Shown here: positions 46,551 to 55,034 of the stretch, one piece after another | Position numbering within the stretch: position 1 is the stretch's first letter | Layout of the letters: every line of letters begins with the position of its first letter | Assembly: GCA_045612365.1 (NCBI GenBank) | Contig: JAZKYY010000004.1 | Location: 62,001 to 126,000 of the forward strand | From: RGIG9608 sp045612365 | GTDB taxonomy: Bacteria; Bacteroidota; Bacteroidia; Bacteroidales; Paludibacteraceae | Direction: 5' to 3' | DNA length: 64,000 nucleotides | Notes under the pieces: model-generated | Database searches by the model: none | Told to the model about the DNA's origin: nothing | The model's input: only the letters and a program-made list of their open reading frames with translations | Program-made: the position numbers and the translations under genes

Positions 46551-47213
46551 ATGAAAAAAACGTTGTGGTTTTACTTATTATTTATGCTGTTTCTACTGAC
46601 TTTAGGAACTATGATTTTTCTCTACGATAAGGGTTCTCTACATGAAATGTTGACCATTAATTGGATTTCTAAATCTAGTGCAAATGTGGTTTCATTCACC
46701 GATGTGTTTTTTTTATACATAACAGAAGTTGGAGGAAATGTTCCTTTTATAGTGGCGGCAGTATTTTTGTTTGTCAAATTTGGTTATTCCTATTTTTTGT
46801 TACTTTCTCAGTTGGCGGTAACATGTGTAGTTCAACCGATAAAGCATATCTTAAATGTGCCTCGCCCAAAAGTGTTTTTTGCGGAAAATTTTCCTGATGT
46901 TGTTTTGCATCAAGTTGAAGGCGTTAGTATGCATTCGATGCTAAGTTTTCCTAGTGGTCATACTGCCTCTGTTTTTGCCTTTATGTTGGCTCTTTCGCTT
47001 ATTTGCAAGCGAACTTGGGCTTCGGTGGCTTTTCTTCTGATTGCGGTGCTAGTTGGTTATTCTCGTATTTACCTTTCTCAACATTTTGCCGAAGATGTTT
47101 TTGCAGGATCAGTTATTGGTGTTGTGGTAACGCTTCTAACTTATTGGTTCTACTTGTATAAAACCTACGAATGGCAAAAAGAAAATCTTTATTCTATTTT
47201 CAAGAAAAAATAA
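46551..47213 (+). CDS. PAP2-type lipid phosphatase
   Basis: A 220-residue membrane protein with the three phosphatidic acid phosphatase motifs: KHILNVPRPK, the FPSGHTASVFAF nucleophile region and SRIYLSQHFAEDV with the catalytic histidine. Six hydrophobic segments flank them. Likely substrates are undecaprenyl diphosphate, phosphatidylglycerol phosphate or lipid A. It follows an ArnT-like transferase, favouring a role in lipid carrier or lipid A processing. The ATG at 46551 is preferred over a GTG one codon upstream. Confidence 0.92.
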   Translation: MKKTLWFYLLFMLFLLTLGTMIFLYDKGSLHEMLTINWISKSSANVVSFTDVFFLYITEVGGNVPFIVAAVFLFVKFGYSYFLLLSQLAVTCVVQPIKHILNVPRPKVFFAENFPDVVLHQVEGVSMHSMLSFPSGHTASVFAFMLALSLICKRTWASVAFLLIAVLVGYSRIYLSQHFAEDVFAGSVIGVVVTLLTYWFYLYKTYEWQKENLYSIFKKK

Positions 47214-47278
47214 CTTGAAATGGAATTATTTTTTTGAAAACATTTTTTTTACCTTTGAGAAACTAATTTTTTTAGAAG

Positions 47279-47734
47279 ATGGATGTTTTAACGGTAATGT
47301 TATTGTTAGTAGCTGGTTTAGGGCTTATTTTAATAGAGTTATTTCTACTTCCTGGCGTTTCTTTTGCTGGTATTTGTGGCGTTGCAGCATTGGTCGGGGC
47401 GGATTACCTAGCTTATGTAAATATTGGTTCTATGGCTGGGCATATAGTGCTTTTTGTTAGTTTGGGAATTTTGGCTCTTGGTGTTTATCTATTTATTAAG
47501 GCAAGGACTCTTGAAAAAATGGCGCTTACTACTGATATTGAAAGTAAAGTAGATTTGATTTCGGATAAAATTAATATCGGAGATAAAGGTAAAACAACGT
47601 CCCGTTTGGCTCCTATGGGCCGAATCTTTATAAATAATATAACGATTGAAGCAAAATCGGCTGTTGGGTTTATTGAGGAGAAGTCGGAGGTTGAAGTGAT
47701 TGAAATTAATGGTAATATAGTTACCGTAAAATAA
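47279..47734 (+). CDS. NfeD-like membrane protein
   Basis: A 151-residue protein with three N-terminal membrane helices rich in glycine, then a small C-terminal OB fold (GKTTSRLAPMGRIFINNITIEAKSAVGFIEEKSEVEVIEINGNIVTVK), the NfeD domain. In other bacteria NfeD proteins are partners of flotillin-like FloA/FloT in membrane microdomains. The gene lies directly upstream of floA, consistent with that partnership. Confidence 0.92.
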   Translation: MDVLTVMLLLVAGLGLILIELFLLPGVSFAGICGVAALVGADYLAYVNIGSMAGHIVLFVSLGILALGVYLFIKARTLEKMALTTDIESKVDLISDKINIGDKGKTTSRLAPMGRIFINNITIEAKSAVGFIEEKSEVEVIEINGNIVTVK

Positions 47735-47767
47735 ATTTTTTTAGAGAAATCTTTTAATTGTATAAAT

Positions 47768-48745
47768 ATGATGAACTTATTTGAAATTATTTTGTTGTCG
47801 GTGGTGGCTATTTGTGCCATTGTTTTTTTCTATTATGTACCTTTCTTATTGTGGGTCTCGGCAAAAGTTTCTGGAGTAAGCATTTCGCTTATTCAGTTGT
47901 TTTTGATGCGTATTCGAAAGGTGCCTCCATACAAAATAGTGGAGTGTATGATTGAAGCGCATAAGGCTGGTTTGAAAGATGTAAAAAGAGATAGTTTAGA
48001 AGCTCACTATTTGGCAGGAGGAAATATTGTACGTGTTGTTCATGCATTAGTTTCTGCTAATAAGGCTAATATCGATTTGACTTTCCAAATGGCAACTGCT
48101 ATAGATTTGGCAGGACGTGATGTTTTTGAAGCTGTGCAGATGTCGGTTAACCCAAAGGTTATTGATACTCCTCCTGTTACGGCTGTGGCTAAGGATGGTA
48201 TACAACTTATAGCTAAAGCTCGAGTGACGGTTCGTGCAAATATCAAACAGTTGGTGGGTGGAGCAGGAGAAGATACTATTTTGGCCCGTGTAGGTGAGGG
48301 AATAGTTTCTTCTATAGGATCGAGTGATTCTCATAAGTCTGTTCTTGAAAATCCTGACTCAATATCGAAGTTAGTTTTGCGTAAAGGACTTGATGCAGGA
48401 ACCGCTTTTGAAATTCTTTCAATTGATATTGCTGATATAGATATAGGTAAAAATATTGGAGCTCAACTTCAAATGGATCAGGCAGAAGCGGATAAAAATA
48501 TTGCCCAAGCCAAAGCCGAAGAGCGTAGAGCAATGGCGGTAGCTTTGGAACAAGAAATGAAGGCGAAAGCACAAGAAGCGCGAGCAACAGTGATTCAAGC
48601 AGAGGCAGAAGTTCCTCAGGCAATGGCAGAGGCTTTTCGTTCGGGAAATTTAGGAATCATGGATTATTATAAAATGAAAAATATAGAGGCAGATACTGCA
48701 ATGCGCGATTCAATTGCAAAACCTCTTGCAAAACCTAAGAAATAA
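47768..48745 (+). CDS. floA: Flotillin-like protein FloA
   Basis: FloA scaffolds functional membrane microdomains. The 325-residue protein has an N-terminal membrane hairpin ([26 protein letters not shown]), a PHB/SPFH domain with GKAR-type IARVTVRAN and [11 protein letters not shown] segments, and a long Ala/Glu-rich coiled coil (about residues 235-300) with EA repeats. It follows nfeD by 33 bases, and a terminator follows it. Confidence 0.95.
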   Translation: MMNLFEIILLSVVAICAIVFFYYVPFLLWVSAKVSGVSISLIQLFLMRIRKVPPYKIVECMIEAHKAGLKDVKRDSLEAHYLAGGNIVRVVHALVSANKANIDLTFQMATAIDLAGRDVFEAVQMSVNPKVIDTPPVTAVAKDGIQLIAKARVTVRANIKQLVGGAGEDTILARVGEGIVSSIGSSDSHKSVLENPDSISKLVLRKGLDAGTAFEILSIDIADIDIGKNIGAQLQMDQAEADKNIAQAKAEERRAMAVALEQEMKAKAQEARATVIQAEAEVPQAMAEAFRSGNLGIMDYYKMKNIEADTAMRDSIAKPLAKPKK

Positions 48746-48765
48746 TCTAAAGAGAGAACAACTAT

Positions 48766-48812
48766 AGAAAAAACCATCAAGAAAAATTTTTTATTCTTTG
48801 GTGGTTTTTTTG
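48766..48812 (+). terminator. Terminator of nfeD-floA
   Basis: AAAACCATCAAGAA pairs with TTCTTTGGTGGTTTT (with G.U pairs) around an AT-rich loop and runs into T. It lies 14 bases upstream of comEC. Confidence 0.7.
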
Positions 48813-48825
48813 TCAAAAATAGGCG

Positions 48826-50820
48826 ATGAAATTTCTTTATAACACACCGTTTTTTCGGATTTGTTTGGCATTGGTTATTGGCATTCTATTAAACGAAACT
48901 GATATTCAAAAGCCTTTGTTTATCGCATCTGTTTTTATTTCAATTTGTACTTTTTGTATTTATAAGCTATCTTCTTCTTATCAAAAGCAGTGGATTTTTG
49001 GTGTTGCTTTGTTTTTTGCTTTTATCTCAATTGGAACTTTTGTCGCTTTTTTTAGTAAACAGAAAAAACGTTTCCCATTAGAGAATGTAGAAGGTTTTTT
49101 TGAGGTAGAATTATTGGAAAATCCTATAGAAAAACCACGTTCTTATTTGTGCAGAGTAAAAGCAATATCATTTTCTGATTCTATTCGGACTTCTACAACA
49201 AAAGGAAATGCAATTCTTTATTTGCAAAAAGATAGTTTGTCTTCTCAACTTCGTCGCAATGATGTTTTATTGGTTCAGGCTAAATTTAGCAAACCGACAG
49301 TAAAAGGAAATCCAGAAGAGTTTGATTTTGGGAAGTACCTTTCTCGTAAGGGATTTGGTGGTACTGCGTATGCTTCATCAAAAAAGTGGAAAAAATTAGG
49401 TCATAACGAGCAGTTTTCAATTAAAAATTTGGCAGAAGATTCAAGAAATTATTTGCTAAACATTTATAAAAAGTGCAATATTTCTGACAATGAATTTGGG
49501 ATTCTCGCAGCGCTTACGTTGGGTTACAAAGATGCACTTACTTCCGAATTACGCGAAAGTTTTAGTACAACAGGAGCAATGCATGTTTTGGCTGTTAGTG
49601 GGTTGCATGTAGGAATCATTTATATGATTCTTGGTTTCTTTTTGAGTTTTTTAGGAAAAAGCACTAGTCAAGTTATTCTGAAAAATATCATAATTATCAT
49701 TTTTCTCATTGCTTATGCTTTTTTGACTGGACTTTCTCCTTCTGTTTCTCGTGCAACGTTAATGTTCTCGTTAATGGCATTAGGTAATGCCATTGGACGA
49801 AAGTCGCAGATTTATAACACAATTTTCTTTTCAGCATTTGTTTTGTTACTTCTAAATCCCGATTATTTATTTGATGTTGGATTTCAGTTGAGTTACAGTG
49901 CAGTAATTGCAATAGTCTTTTTTCAACCAAAGTTGTCAGCTGTTTGGCAACCTCAAAATAAAGTTTTGCGTTGGTGTTGGGAGTTGATATGTGTCTCTTT
50001 GGTTGCTCAAGTGGGAACAGCACCTTTTTCTATTTATTATTTTCACCAATTCCCAACTTATTTTTTGTTATCCAATTTTGTAGTTATTCCAGCTGCATCT
50101 GTAATTATCTATTCTGCAGTGTTATTACTAGCTTTTTCGTCTGTTCCATTTCTAAATGTCATACTTGCGTTTCTCTTAAAGTGGGTATTGAAGATTATGT
50201 ATTTTTTGATATCAAGTATCGAACATTTACCTTTTGCTTTGAGTAAAATTTATATTGATGAATTTCAACTTTTTGCACTTTATCTGATGGTTATCTTGTT
50301 TGGAGCTTATATTGTTAATCGCAGATTTATATTGTTTTATTTTTCATTAAATTGTTGTTTATTGTTTTTTGTAATAAGGTTGGTTACTCATTACAATTCT
50401 ATTTCTCAACAACAAATGATAATTTTTTCTTCTACCAAAGCTAATGTTATAAATCTTGTTTCGTCTACAGAGAATGTTGTCATCTGTAGTGATGTAGATG
50501 AAGCAAAACACTTGGCCGAAGTTTTTTGGCTTAAGAGTAGGGCAGAAGAACCTATTTTTATATCCGACTCATTACTTTCTCAAACAGCATTTATTTTCAA
50601 TGATAAACGTTTTCTTGTTTTGACCAATTCTATTCCAAAGCGTTTCCGTAGTCAGCAAAAACTTGGTGTGGAGAACTTAATTATTTCTCGTAAAATTTAT
50701 GTTGATTCGTTGCTGTTTTCTCGTTTTGATTGTTTGGAAACCGTTCTCGTTACGGATAATGTTCCACAATATGTCCATAAACGAGTAGAAAAAGAGTGGA
50801 GTGATTTTTCTGTAAGATAA
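48826..50820 (+). CDS. comEC: ComEC/Rec2-type DNA uptake channel protein
   Basis: ComEC forms the inner-membrane channel for single-stranded DNA in natural transformation. The 664-residue protein has two N-terminal membrane helices, a DUF4131 OB-like domain (about 60-210), and the competence domain with GILAALTLGYKDAL, HVLAVSGLHVGIIYMI and LTGLSPSVSRATLMFSLMAL plus many membrane segments. The C-terminal region, about 170 residues, is short and lacks the metallo-beta-lactamase domain found in Bacillus ComEC, as is usual in this phylum. Confidence 0.93.
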   Translation: MKFLYNTPFFRICLALVIGILLNETDIQKPLFIASVFISICTFCIYKLSSSYQKQWIFGVALFFAFISIGTFVAFFSKQKKRFPLENVEGFFEVELLENPIEKPRSYLCRVKAISFSDSIRTSTTKGNAILYLQKDSLSSQLRRNDVLLVQAKFSKPTVKGNPEEFDFGKYLSRKGFGGTAYASSKKWKKLGHNEQFSIKNLAEDSRNYLLNIYKKCNISDNEFGILAALTLGYKDALTSELRESFSTTGAMHVLAVSGLHVGIIYMILGFFLSFLGKSTSQVILKNIIIIIFLIAYAFLTGLSPSVSRATLMFSLMALGNAIGRKSQIYNTIFFSAFVLLLLNPDYLFDVGFQLSYSAVIAIVFFQPKLSAVWQPQNKVLRWCWELICVSLVAQVGTAPFSIYYFHQFPTYFLLSNFVVIPAASVIIYSAVLLLAFSSVPFLNVILAFLLKWVLKIMYFLISSIEHLPFALSKIYIDEFQLFALYLMVILFGAYIVNRRFILFYFSLNCCLLFFVIRLVTHYNSISQQQMIIFSSTKANVINLVSSTENVVICSDVDEAKHLAEVFWLKSRAEEPIFISDSLLSQTAFIFNDKRFLVLTNSIPKRFRSQQKLGVENLIISRKIYVDSLLFSRFDCLETVLVTDNVPQYVHKRVEKEWSDFSVR

Positions 50821-50827
50821 TTTAAAA

Positions 50828-50862
50828 AAAGAGGTACAAAACTTTTGTTTTGAACCTCTATG
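50828..50862 (-). terminator. Terminator of the SUMF1-like gene
   Basis: AGAGGT (50830-50835) pairs with ACCTCT (50854-50859), with an inner CAAAAC/GTTTTG stem. On the minus strand it runs into seven T. Confidence 0.8.
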
Positions 50863-50863
50863 T

Positions 50864-51718
50864 TTAAAAACTAACAACTGCAAATAAACGAAATCCTATA
50901 GAAGGAGATTTATATTGTTCAAGTAGTTTTGAAGTATTAAATTGCTTTTCTACATATTTATCTGTTTCAGAAGAATTTGAAAGATATGACATGTTATTAG
51001 AAATGAGATAATAATAACCATAATTATAAATATTAAAATAATCATTATAATCGTAGTAAAGGAATTCTCCAACATTTCCCTTCATGTCATACAATCCAAA
51101 GTTATTAGGTGATTTCTGTTTAACGGGGTGAGATTTTCCTTCACTATTTCCTTCGTACCAACTCCAAGATGAGGAACCAAAAGCATCGCTCCAATCACTA
51201 TACGTTGGTACACTGAATGATCCTCCCAAAGCAGAAGACAATGCTTCGCAAAAAGATTTTGCTTCAAGTATTGTCAAGTTCTCAACTGGCAATTTTTCCC
51301 CTATATTAGAAGAAGGATTATAACCCATTACCGCTTCAAACAATTCTTGAGTAACCTCTGTCTCTCCCATAAAATAATATGTGTCGTCGTAGTAGTAGCC
51401 GGTTTTATAGTGCTTCATAACAAACTCCACACCATTTATTGTAATGTTTTGAGTTTTTGATAAATAATCACCATCATAACCAACGGACAAAGCATCGTCA
51501 GGTAGGTCTTCTAATTTGACAGACTTTTCATTTCCCAAAATGTCTTTTAAATATACATATTCATCTCCATATTCATCTTCATATTCATCTCCCCAATAAG
51601 TATCATAAGAATCTTTATCAATTTCAATATAATCCTCATGATCTACGCATCCTACTATTGCTACTACAACCAAGGATATTGATATAATATACTTCAAATT
51701 TTTCAATAATTTTTTCAT
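50864..51718 (-). CDS. SUMF1/formylglycine-generating-enzyme-like lipoprotein
   Basis: A 284-residue lipoprotein (signal ending AIVGC) with an acidic, tyrosine-rich spacer (DTYWGDEYEDEYGDEYVYL) and then an FGE-sulfatase-like domain (about 85-284): YFMGETEVTQELFEAVMGYNPS, PVENLTILEAKSFCEALS, SVPTYSDWSDAF, NNFGLYDMKGNVGEFLY and SPSIGFRLFAV. It has only one cysteine in the body, so it probably lacks oxidase activity and acts as a structural or binding domain, like many bacterial SUMF1 proteins. It lies 23 bases downstream of the VWA protein and is likely co-transcribed with it. Confidence 0.85.
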   Translation of the reverse strand: MKKLLKNLKYIISISLVVVAIVGCVDHEDYIEIDKDSYDTYWGDEYEDEYGDEYVYLKDILGNEKSVKLEDLPDDALSVGYDGDYLSKTQNITINGVEFVMKHYKTGYYYDDTYYFMGETEVTQELFEAVMGYNPSSNIGEKLPVENLTILEAKSFCEALSSALGGSFSVPTYSDWSDAFGSSSWSWYEGNSEGKSHPVKQKSPNNFGLYDMKGNVGEFLYYDYNDYFNIYNYGYYYLISNNMSYLSNSSETDKYVEKQFNTSKLLEQYKSPSIGFRLFAVVSF

Positions 51719-51741
51719 TTTTTCTATCTATTTAATTTATA

Positions 51742-53439
51742 TTATTTTTCTTGTTTTTGTTTATCCTTTTTATTCCCAAACATATACCCAATATTGAATG
51801 TTACGTTATAATAAGCAGGACGAGAATAAGAATAATAGTAGTGGTCATTCTTATAAACTTCCTCTCGAAAATATCTACAACCGCCCATACTAGCATTTAA
51901 AAAATAGTAAAAACCACGATGATTCAAGCCCAACTTTACATTAAATGCTAGTGCCTCAAAATATCTATAGAACGACTGGTAATCATTTACTGGTTCATCA
52001 TAAAGGAATACTTTATCATAATCGCGATAATATCTAATTCTTTCTACCTCGTTATTATCTAACCAACCATAAGGTATAGCGTAAGCAAAGCCAACTCCTA
52101 ACAAAACTGATGTTTTATCCTTATTTCCAAAATAGAATGAAGGTCCAAAAGAAATCTCAGCAAAAGGAGCATAATTGTAAGTAAAGTATCCCCCCATTCC
52201 AAAAGGTTTGTTTTTAAAGAATCCTCCAAAATCAACACCAAATGATCCTACAAATGCTTTCAATTTATTTGGAATAAAAGTTCCTCCCATACCAGCATTT
52301 ATACCAAACATAAAAGAAGATTTCTGCTTCTCTTTTGCTTCACCCAAAGTCCAACGTACACGTCCTTGAAATGCAGGAGGGACATAACAATCCAGGTCTT
52401 GCCAACGATTCATTAAGTTTGTAGCAATTTCCTCAAATCTACGTTCTACCTCTTTTATGTTGGCACTTGGATAAAATTTCCCTTTAGATGCTACAGCGCA
52501 CAAAACATCTTCAAATTTTTTATTATCGCCAACATCACTACCTTTCATTGATATAACATAGCTTTCTATTTTTTTGTTTTCATTGCGACCAATTGTGTTT
52601 AATCTTTTTTGAAGAGATACATTTTTTACGTATTTTAGATAGGGATTATCTAATCCGTCTGCTGGTAGTCCCAACATTTCATCATACGATTGGTTGTCAT
52701 ATCCATCAGTAAAAGAGACTATAATTGCATCAGAAAAAGAATTTTTATCTGATGAAAAATGCAAACTACTCGTTTTATCAAACATCATGTCACATGCTTT
52801 TCTCATGGCATAATAATAAGCAGTATTATTTCCCATTTCTAAACGGTTGATAAAACTTTCCATATGAAGTTTTGATGTTGAATTTAATTCTGTAATAGGA
52901 AAAATCATTTTATTCGTGTTTTTCATAGAATTAAATCCTACGATTCCCATCAACACATTACCATTTGGAGATTTATTATAAAAGATATTTATAAATTTTT
53001 TTGCACTTAACTTAAGTTTCTCGAAATCAGAACTCATAGAACTACTGCAATCGAGAACCAACATAACTGTCATCTTTTTTGTAGAGTTGAAGTTTGGTTG
53101 TGCATCAACAACTTCGCTATCAATCTGCCATTTTTTTAAGTTTGTGTCCCAACGCCAAAACTTCAATCCTCCATCAAATCCTTTTGGATACGTGGTAGAC
53201 ACCTCATTAAATTGAAATAACTGATATCCTTCTTCTGTTTTTTCTCCTCTAATTGTATCAACACTATTAAATAGAATTCCTTTTGCAGATATATCAAACA
53301 ATTTAAATTTCATTCTTCCATTTATCATCTCTGCTTTGTAAGTCCCTTCTATATAATGCGTCGCATTTTCTCCTTTTTCTTGTGAAAAAACATTAACCAG
53401 TAAAAAAAGGATAGCAATAGTTAAAAATATTTTTTTCAT
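51742..53439 (-). CDS. Exported VWA-domain protein with C-terminal outer-membrane beta-barrel-like region
   Basis: A 565-residue protein with a signal peptide (ends VFSQ). An N-terminal beta-rich segment precedes a von Willebrand factor A domain (about 120-345) with an intact metal-binding MIDAS: LDCSSSMSSD, the NNTAYYYA threonine and SFTDGYDN. The last 200 residues alternate glycine- and aromatic-rich strands (FMFGINAGMGGTF, PFGMGGYFTYNYAPFAEISFGPSFYFG, YYNVTFNIGYMFG), the pattern of an eight- to ten-stranded outer-membrane barrel. This VWA plus barrel layout is unusual. It has a TATCTTTG box 26 bases upstream and is probably an operon with the SUMF1-like lipoprotein. No homologue of known function was recognised. 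Confidence 0.85.
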   Translation of the reverse strand: MKKIFLTIAILFLLVNVFSQEKGENATHYIEGTYKAEMINGRMKFKLFDISAKGILFNSVDTIRGEKTEEGYQLFQFNEVSTTYPKGFDGGLKFWRWDTNLKKWQIDSEVVDAQPNFNSTKKMTVMLVLDCSSSMSSDFEKLKLSAKKFINIFYNKSPNGNVLMGIVGFNSMKNTNKMIFPITELNSTSKLHMESFINRLEMGNNTAYYYAMRKACDMMFDKTSSLHFSSDKNSFSDAIIVSFTDGYDNQSYDEMLGLPADGLDNPYLKYVKNVSLQKRLNTIGRNENKKIESYVISMKGSDVGDNKKFEDVLCAVASKGKFYPSANIKEVERRFEEIATNLMNRWQDLDCYVPPAFQGRVRWTLGEAKEKQKSSFMFGINAGMGGTFIPNKLKAFVGSFGVDFGGFFKNKPFGMGGYFTYNYAPFAEISFGPSFYFGNKDKTSVLLGVGFAYAIPYGWLDNNEVERIRYYRDYDKVFLYDEPVNDYQSFYRYFEALAFNVKLGLNHRGFYYFLNASMGGCRYFREEVYKNDHYYYSYSRPAYYNVTFNIGYMFGNKKDKQKQEK

Positions 53440-53464
53440 GTCTTTCTTATATTAAAAATCCGAA

Positions 53465-53472
53465 CAAAGATA
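53465..53472 (-). promoter_or_regulatory. -7 box TATCTTTG of the VWA gene
   Basis: The minus strand reads TATCTTTG 26 bases before the start at 53439. No upstream TTG at the expected distance. Confidence 0.45.
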
Positions 53473-53506
53473 CATTGTGTTCATTTATAGTTTACATCCG
53501 TTTTAT

Positions 53507-53540
53507 GCCTATTTCAGGCAATCGCCTATAATGGGCAAAC
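53507..53540. repeat. Two adjoining 17-bp imperfect repeats, possible operator
   Basis: GCCTATTTCAGGCAATC (53507-53523) and GCCTATAATGGGCAAAC (53524-53540) share 12 of 17 bases and abut exactly. Each has inverted GCC/GGC arms. They lie between the stop of the HTH gene and the promoter of the VWA gene, a position suited to an activator or repressor site. Confidence 0.4.
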
Positions 53541-53541
53541 G

Positions 53542-53751
53542 CTATTTAAGAGCATCGGAATAGTAGCGAAAGAAATCTACTTTCAAACATCGTGATATTC
53601 GTAGAAGTTGATGCGTATCAATCACGCTTTTCTGAAAAATTTTGTTCACCGTACGAGGATTTACATTTATCTGTTCGGCAAACCATTGGTTGGTTTTTGC
53701 TTGTCGGCGTAGCTCTTGGCGAATGAGTTGTCCGATGTGTGGTTCTTCCAT
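53542..53751 (-). CDS. Small Xre-like helix-turn-helix protein
   Basis: This 69-residue protein matches a common Bacteroidales HTH family: EEPHIGQLIRQELRRQ, the recognition region NQWFAEQINVNPRTVNKIFQKS and IDTHQLLRISRCLKVDFFRYYSDAL. The ATG at 53751 gives the usual family length. An in-frame extension reaches ATGs at 53841 and 53850, but that extra stretch is overlapped by a strong terminator of the upstream RNA and is rich in Lys/Arg (PKKKRKPAK) without family similarity. It may regulate the adjoining VWA/SUMF1 genes; the tandem repeat next to it is a candidate site. Both links are inferred from position. Confidence 0.75.
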   Translation of the reverse strand: MEEPHIGQLIRQELRRQAKTNQWFAEQINVNPRTVNKIFQKSVIDTHQLLRISRCLKVDFFRYYSDALK

Positions 53752-53819
53752 GATTTTTTCTGCATTTTTCACATAAATGCCACTTATCGGTTTTGCAGGC
53801 TTTCTCTTTTTTTTAGGCA

Positions 53820-53850
53820 CAAAAAATGTGGACTTAAACATTATCCACAT
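53820..53850 (-). terminator. Terminator of the 6S-like RNA
   Basis: On the minus strand TGTGGA (53849-53844) pairs with TCCACA (53832-53827) and is followed by six T. Confidence 0.75.
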
Positions 53851-53975
53851 TCTGAGGCCCTAGGATAGCCCACAATACCAGACAAGCCAAGCCCACGAAA
53901 AACGCAGGCATCTGACTGACTTATTCTTGGTACTGTTTTTATTTCTAAAATTTCCTAGGTTTCAGAATGTTTTAC
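53820..53975 (-). ncRNA. Candidate 6S-like RNA (rod with asymmetric central bubble)
   Basis: On the minus strand one long irregular hairpin can form. The closing stem pairs ACATTCTGA (53970-53962) with TCAGAATGT (53855-53847) and CCTAGGA (53959-53953) with TCCTAGG (53865-53859). A central bubble follows, 17 A/T-rich bases on the 5' side and seven on the 3' side. Above it CAGTACCA pairs with TGGTATTG (53935-53928 with 53880-53873, one G.U), then AAGTCAG with TTGGCTT and GCCTGCG with CGTGGGC, closed by a T-rich loop. A terminator (TGTGGA/TCCACA and six T) ends it near 53821. Closing stem, bubble and terminal arm is the layout of 6S RNA, which binds RNA polymerase. No SRP or RNase P signature was found. 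The start site is approximate. Confidence 0.55.
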
Positions 53976-54028
53976 CGAATAGTTAGCAAATGCTATTTAT
54001 ATATATCTTTTATACTTTAGTAAACTAT

Positions 54029-55024
54029 TTACATCAAATTTGTTGTGAGTTCTCTAATAGCAATAATAGGCGAAACTCGTTGATAAAGAATTTTGTATGT
54101 TGTGTCGAGGATTGGCATTGTAACTTGGTACTTTTCATTAATTTCATGAATACACTTTGTACCATAGTATCCTTCAGCAATCATTTCCATTTCTAATTGA
54201 GCTGTTTTTACCGAATATCCTTTCCCAATCATAGTTCCAAACTGACGATTGCGACTAAATTTTGAATAACTTGTTACAAGCAAGTCGCCAAGATATGCAG
54301 ATTCATCTATGTTGCGATGCATTGGATTTACAGCATTGCAAAAACGATTCATTTCTTGCAAAGCGTTCGCAATAAGCACTGCATGAAAGTTATCTCCATA
54401 TTTCAATCCATGACAAACCCCAGCAATAAGCGCATAGGTATTCTTCATCACCGACGAGATTTCTATTCCATAAACATCGTCGCACACCGATGTTCTCACA
54501 AAATTATTTTCAAAATAAGAGGCCAAAACTCGTCCCAAATCTCTATCGCCACATGCAATTGTGAGATAAGAAAGTCGTTCCAACGAAACCTCTTCTGCGT
54601 GACAAGGACCTGCCAACACGGCAATTCTATCTATAGGTACATTGTATTTTTGATGAAAATAATCAGAAACAATCATATTTTCGTCAGGAACAATTCCCTT
54701 AATTGCTGTAACAATGATTTTTTTGTTGAGTTTGCGACGCAATTTCTTAAGATGAGTTTTTAAGAAAGGCGATGGCGTAGCAAAAATCAGCACGTCAGAA
54801 TCGCGTACAACTGCATTAATATCACTTGTAAAATTAATTTTGCTTGTGTCAAATTTCAATGCTGTAAGGTATCTCGGATTTCTGCTGTATCGAATAAAAT
54901 CATCAATTTGATCTTGTCTGCGCATATACCAATTAATGGAATCCGTATTAGTGAGCAAAATTTTTGCAATAGCAGTTGCCCAACTTCCTCCTCCTATAAC
55001 AGCAATTTTCAATTTATTTTCCAT
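54029..55024 (-). CDS. gpsA: Glycerol-3-phosphate dehydrogenase [NAD(P)+]
   Basis: GpsA reduces dihydroxyacetone phosphate to sn-glycerol 3-phosphate for phospholipid synthesis. The 331-residue protein has the Rossmann start IAVIGGGSWATAIAKIL, the FATPSPFLKTHL and TAIKGI segments, GPCHAEEVSLE, the substrate-site NVSSVMKNTYAL-like SSVMKNTYALIAGVCHGL and the GDLLVTSYSKFSRNR-FG motif. It is the second gene after lysS, ten bases downstream. Confidence 0.95.
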   Translation of the reverse strand: MENKLKIAVIGGGSWATAIAKILLTNTDSINWYMRRQDQIDDFIRYSRNPRYLTALKFDTSKINFTSDINAVVRDSDVLIFATPSPFLKTHLKKLRRKLNKKIIVTAIKGIVPDENMIVSDYFHQKYNVPIDRIAVLAGPCHAEEVSLERLSYLTIACGDRDLGRVLASYFENNFVRTSVCDDVYGIEISSVMKNTYALIAGVCHGLKYGDNFHAVLIANALQEMNRFCNAVNPMHRNIDESAYLGDLLVTSYSKFSRNRQFGTMIGKGYSVKTAQLEMEMIAEGYYGTKCIHEINEKYQVTMPILDTTYKILYQRVSPIIAIRELTTNLM

Positions 55025-55034
55025 TAGAAGAAAA

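Noticed and set aside
53850..54028. SRP (4.5S) RNA as identity of the structured segment
   Set aside because: No GGAA-type tetraloop or the conserved internal-loop adenosines of helix 8 were seen; the large central bubble fits 6S better.
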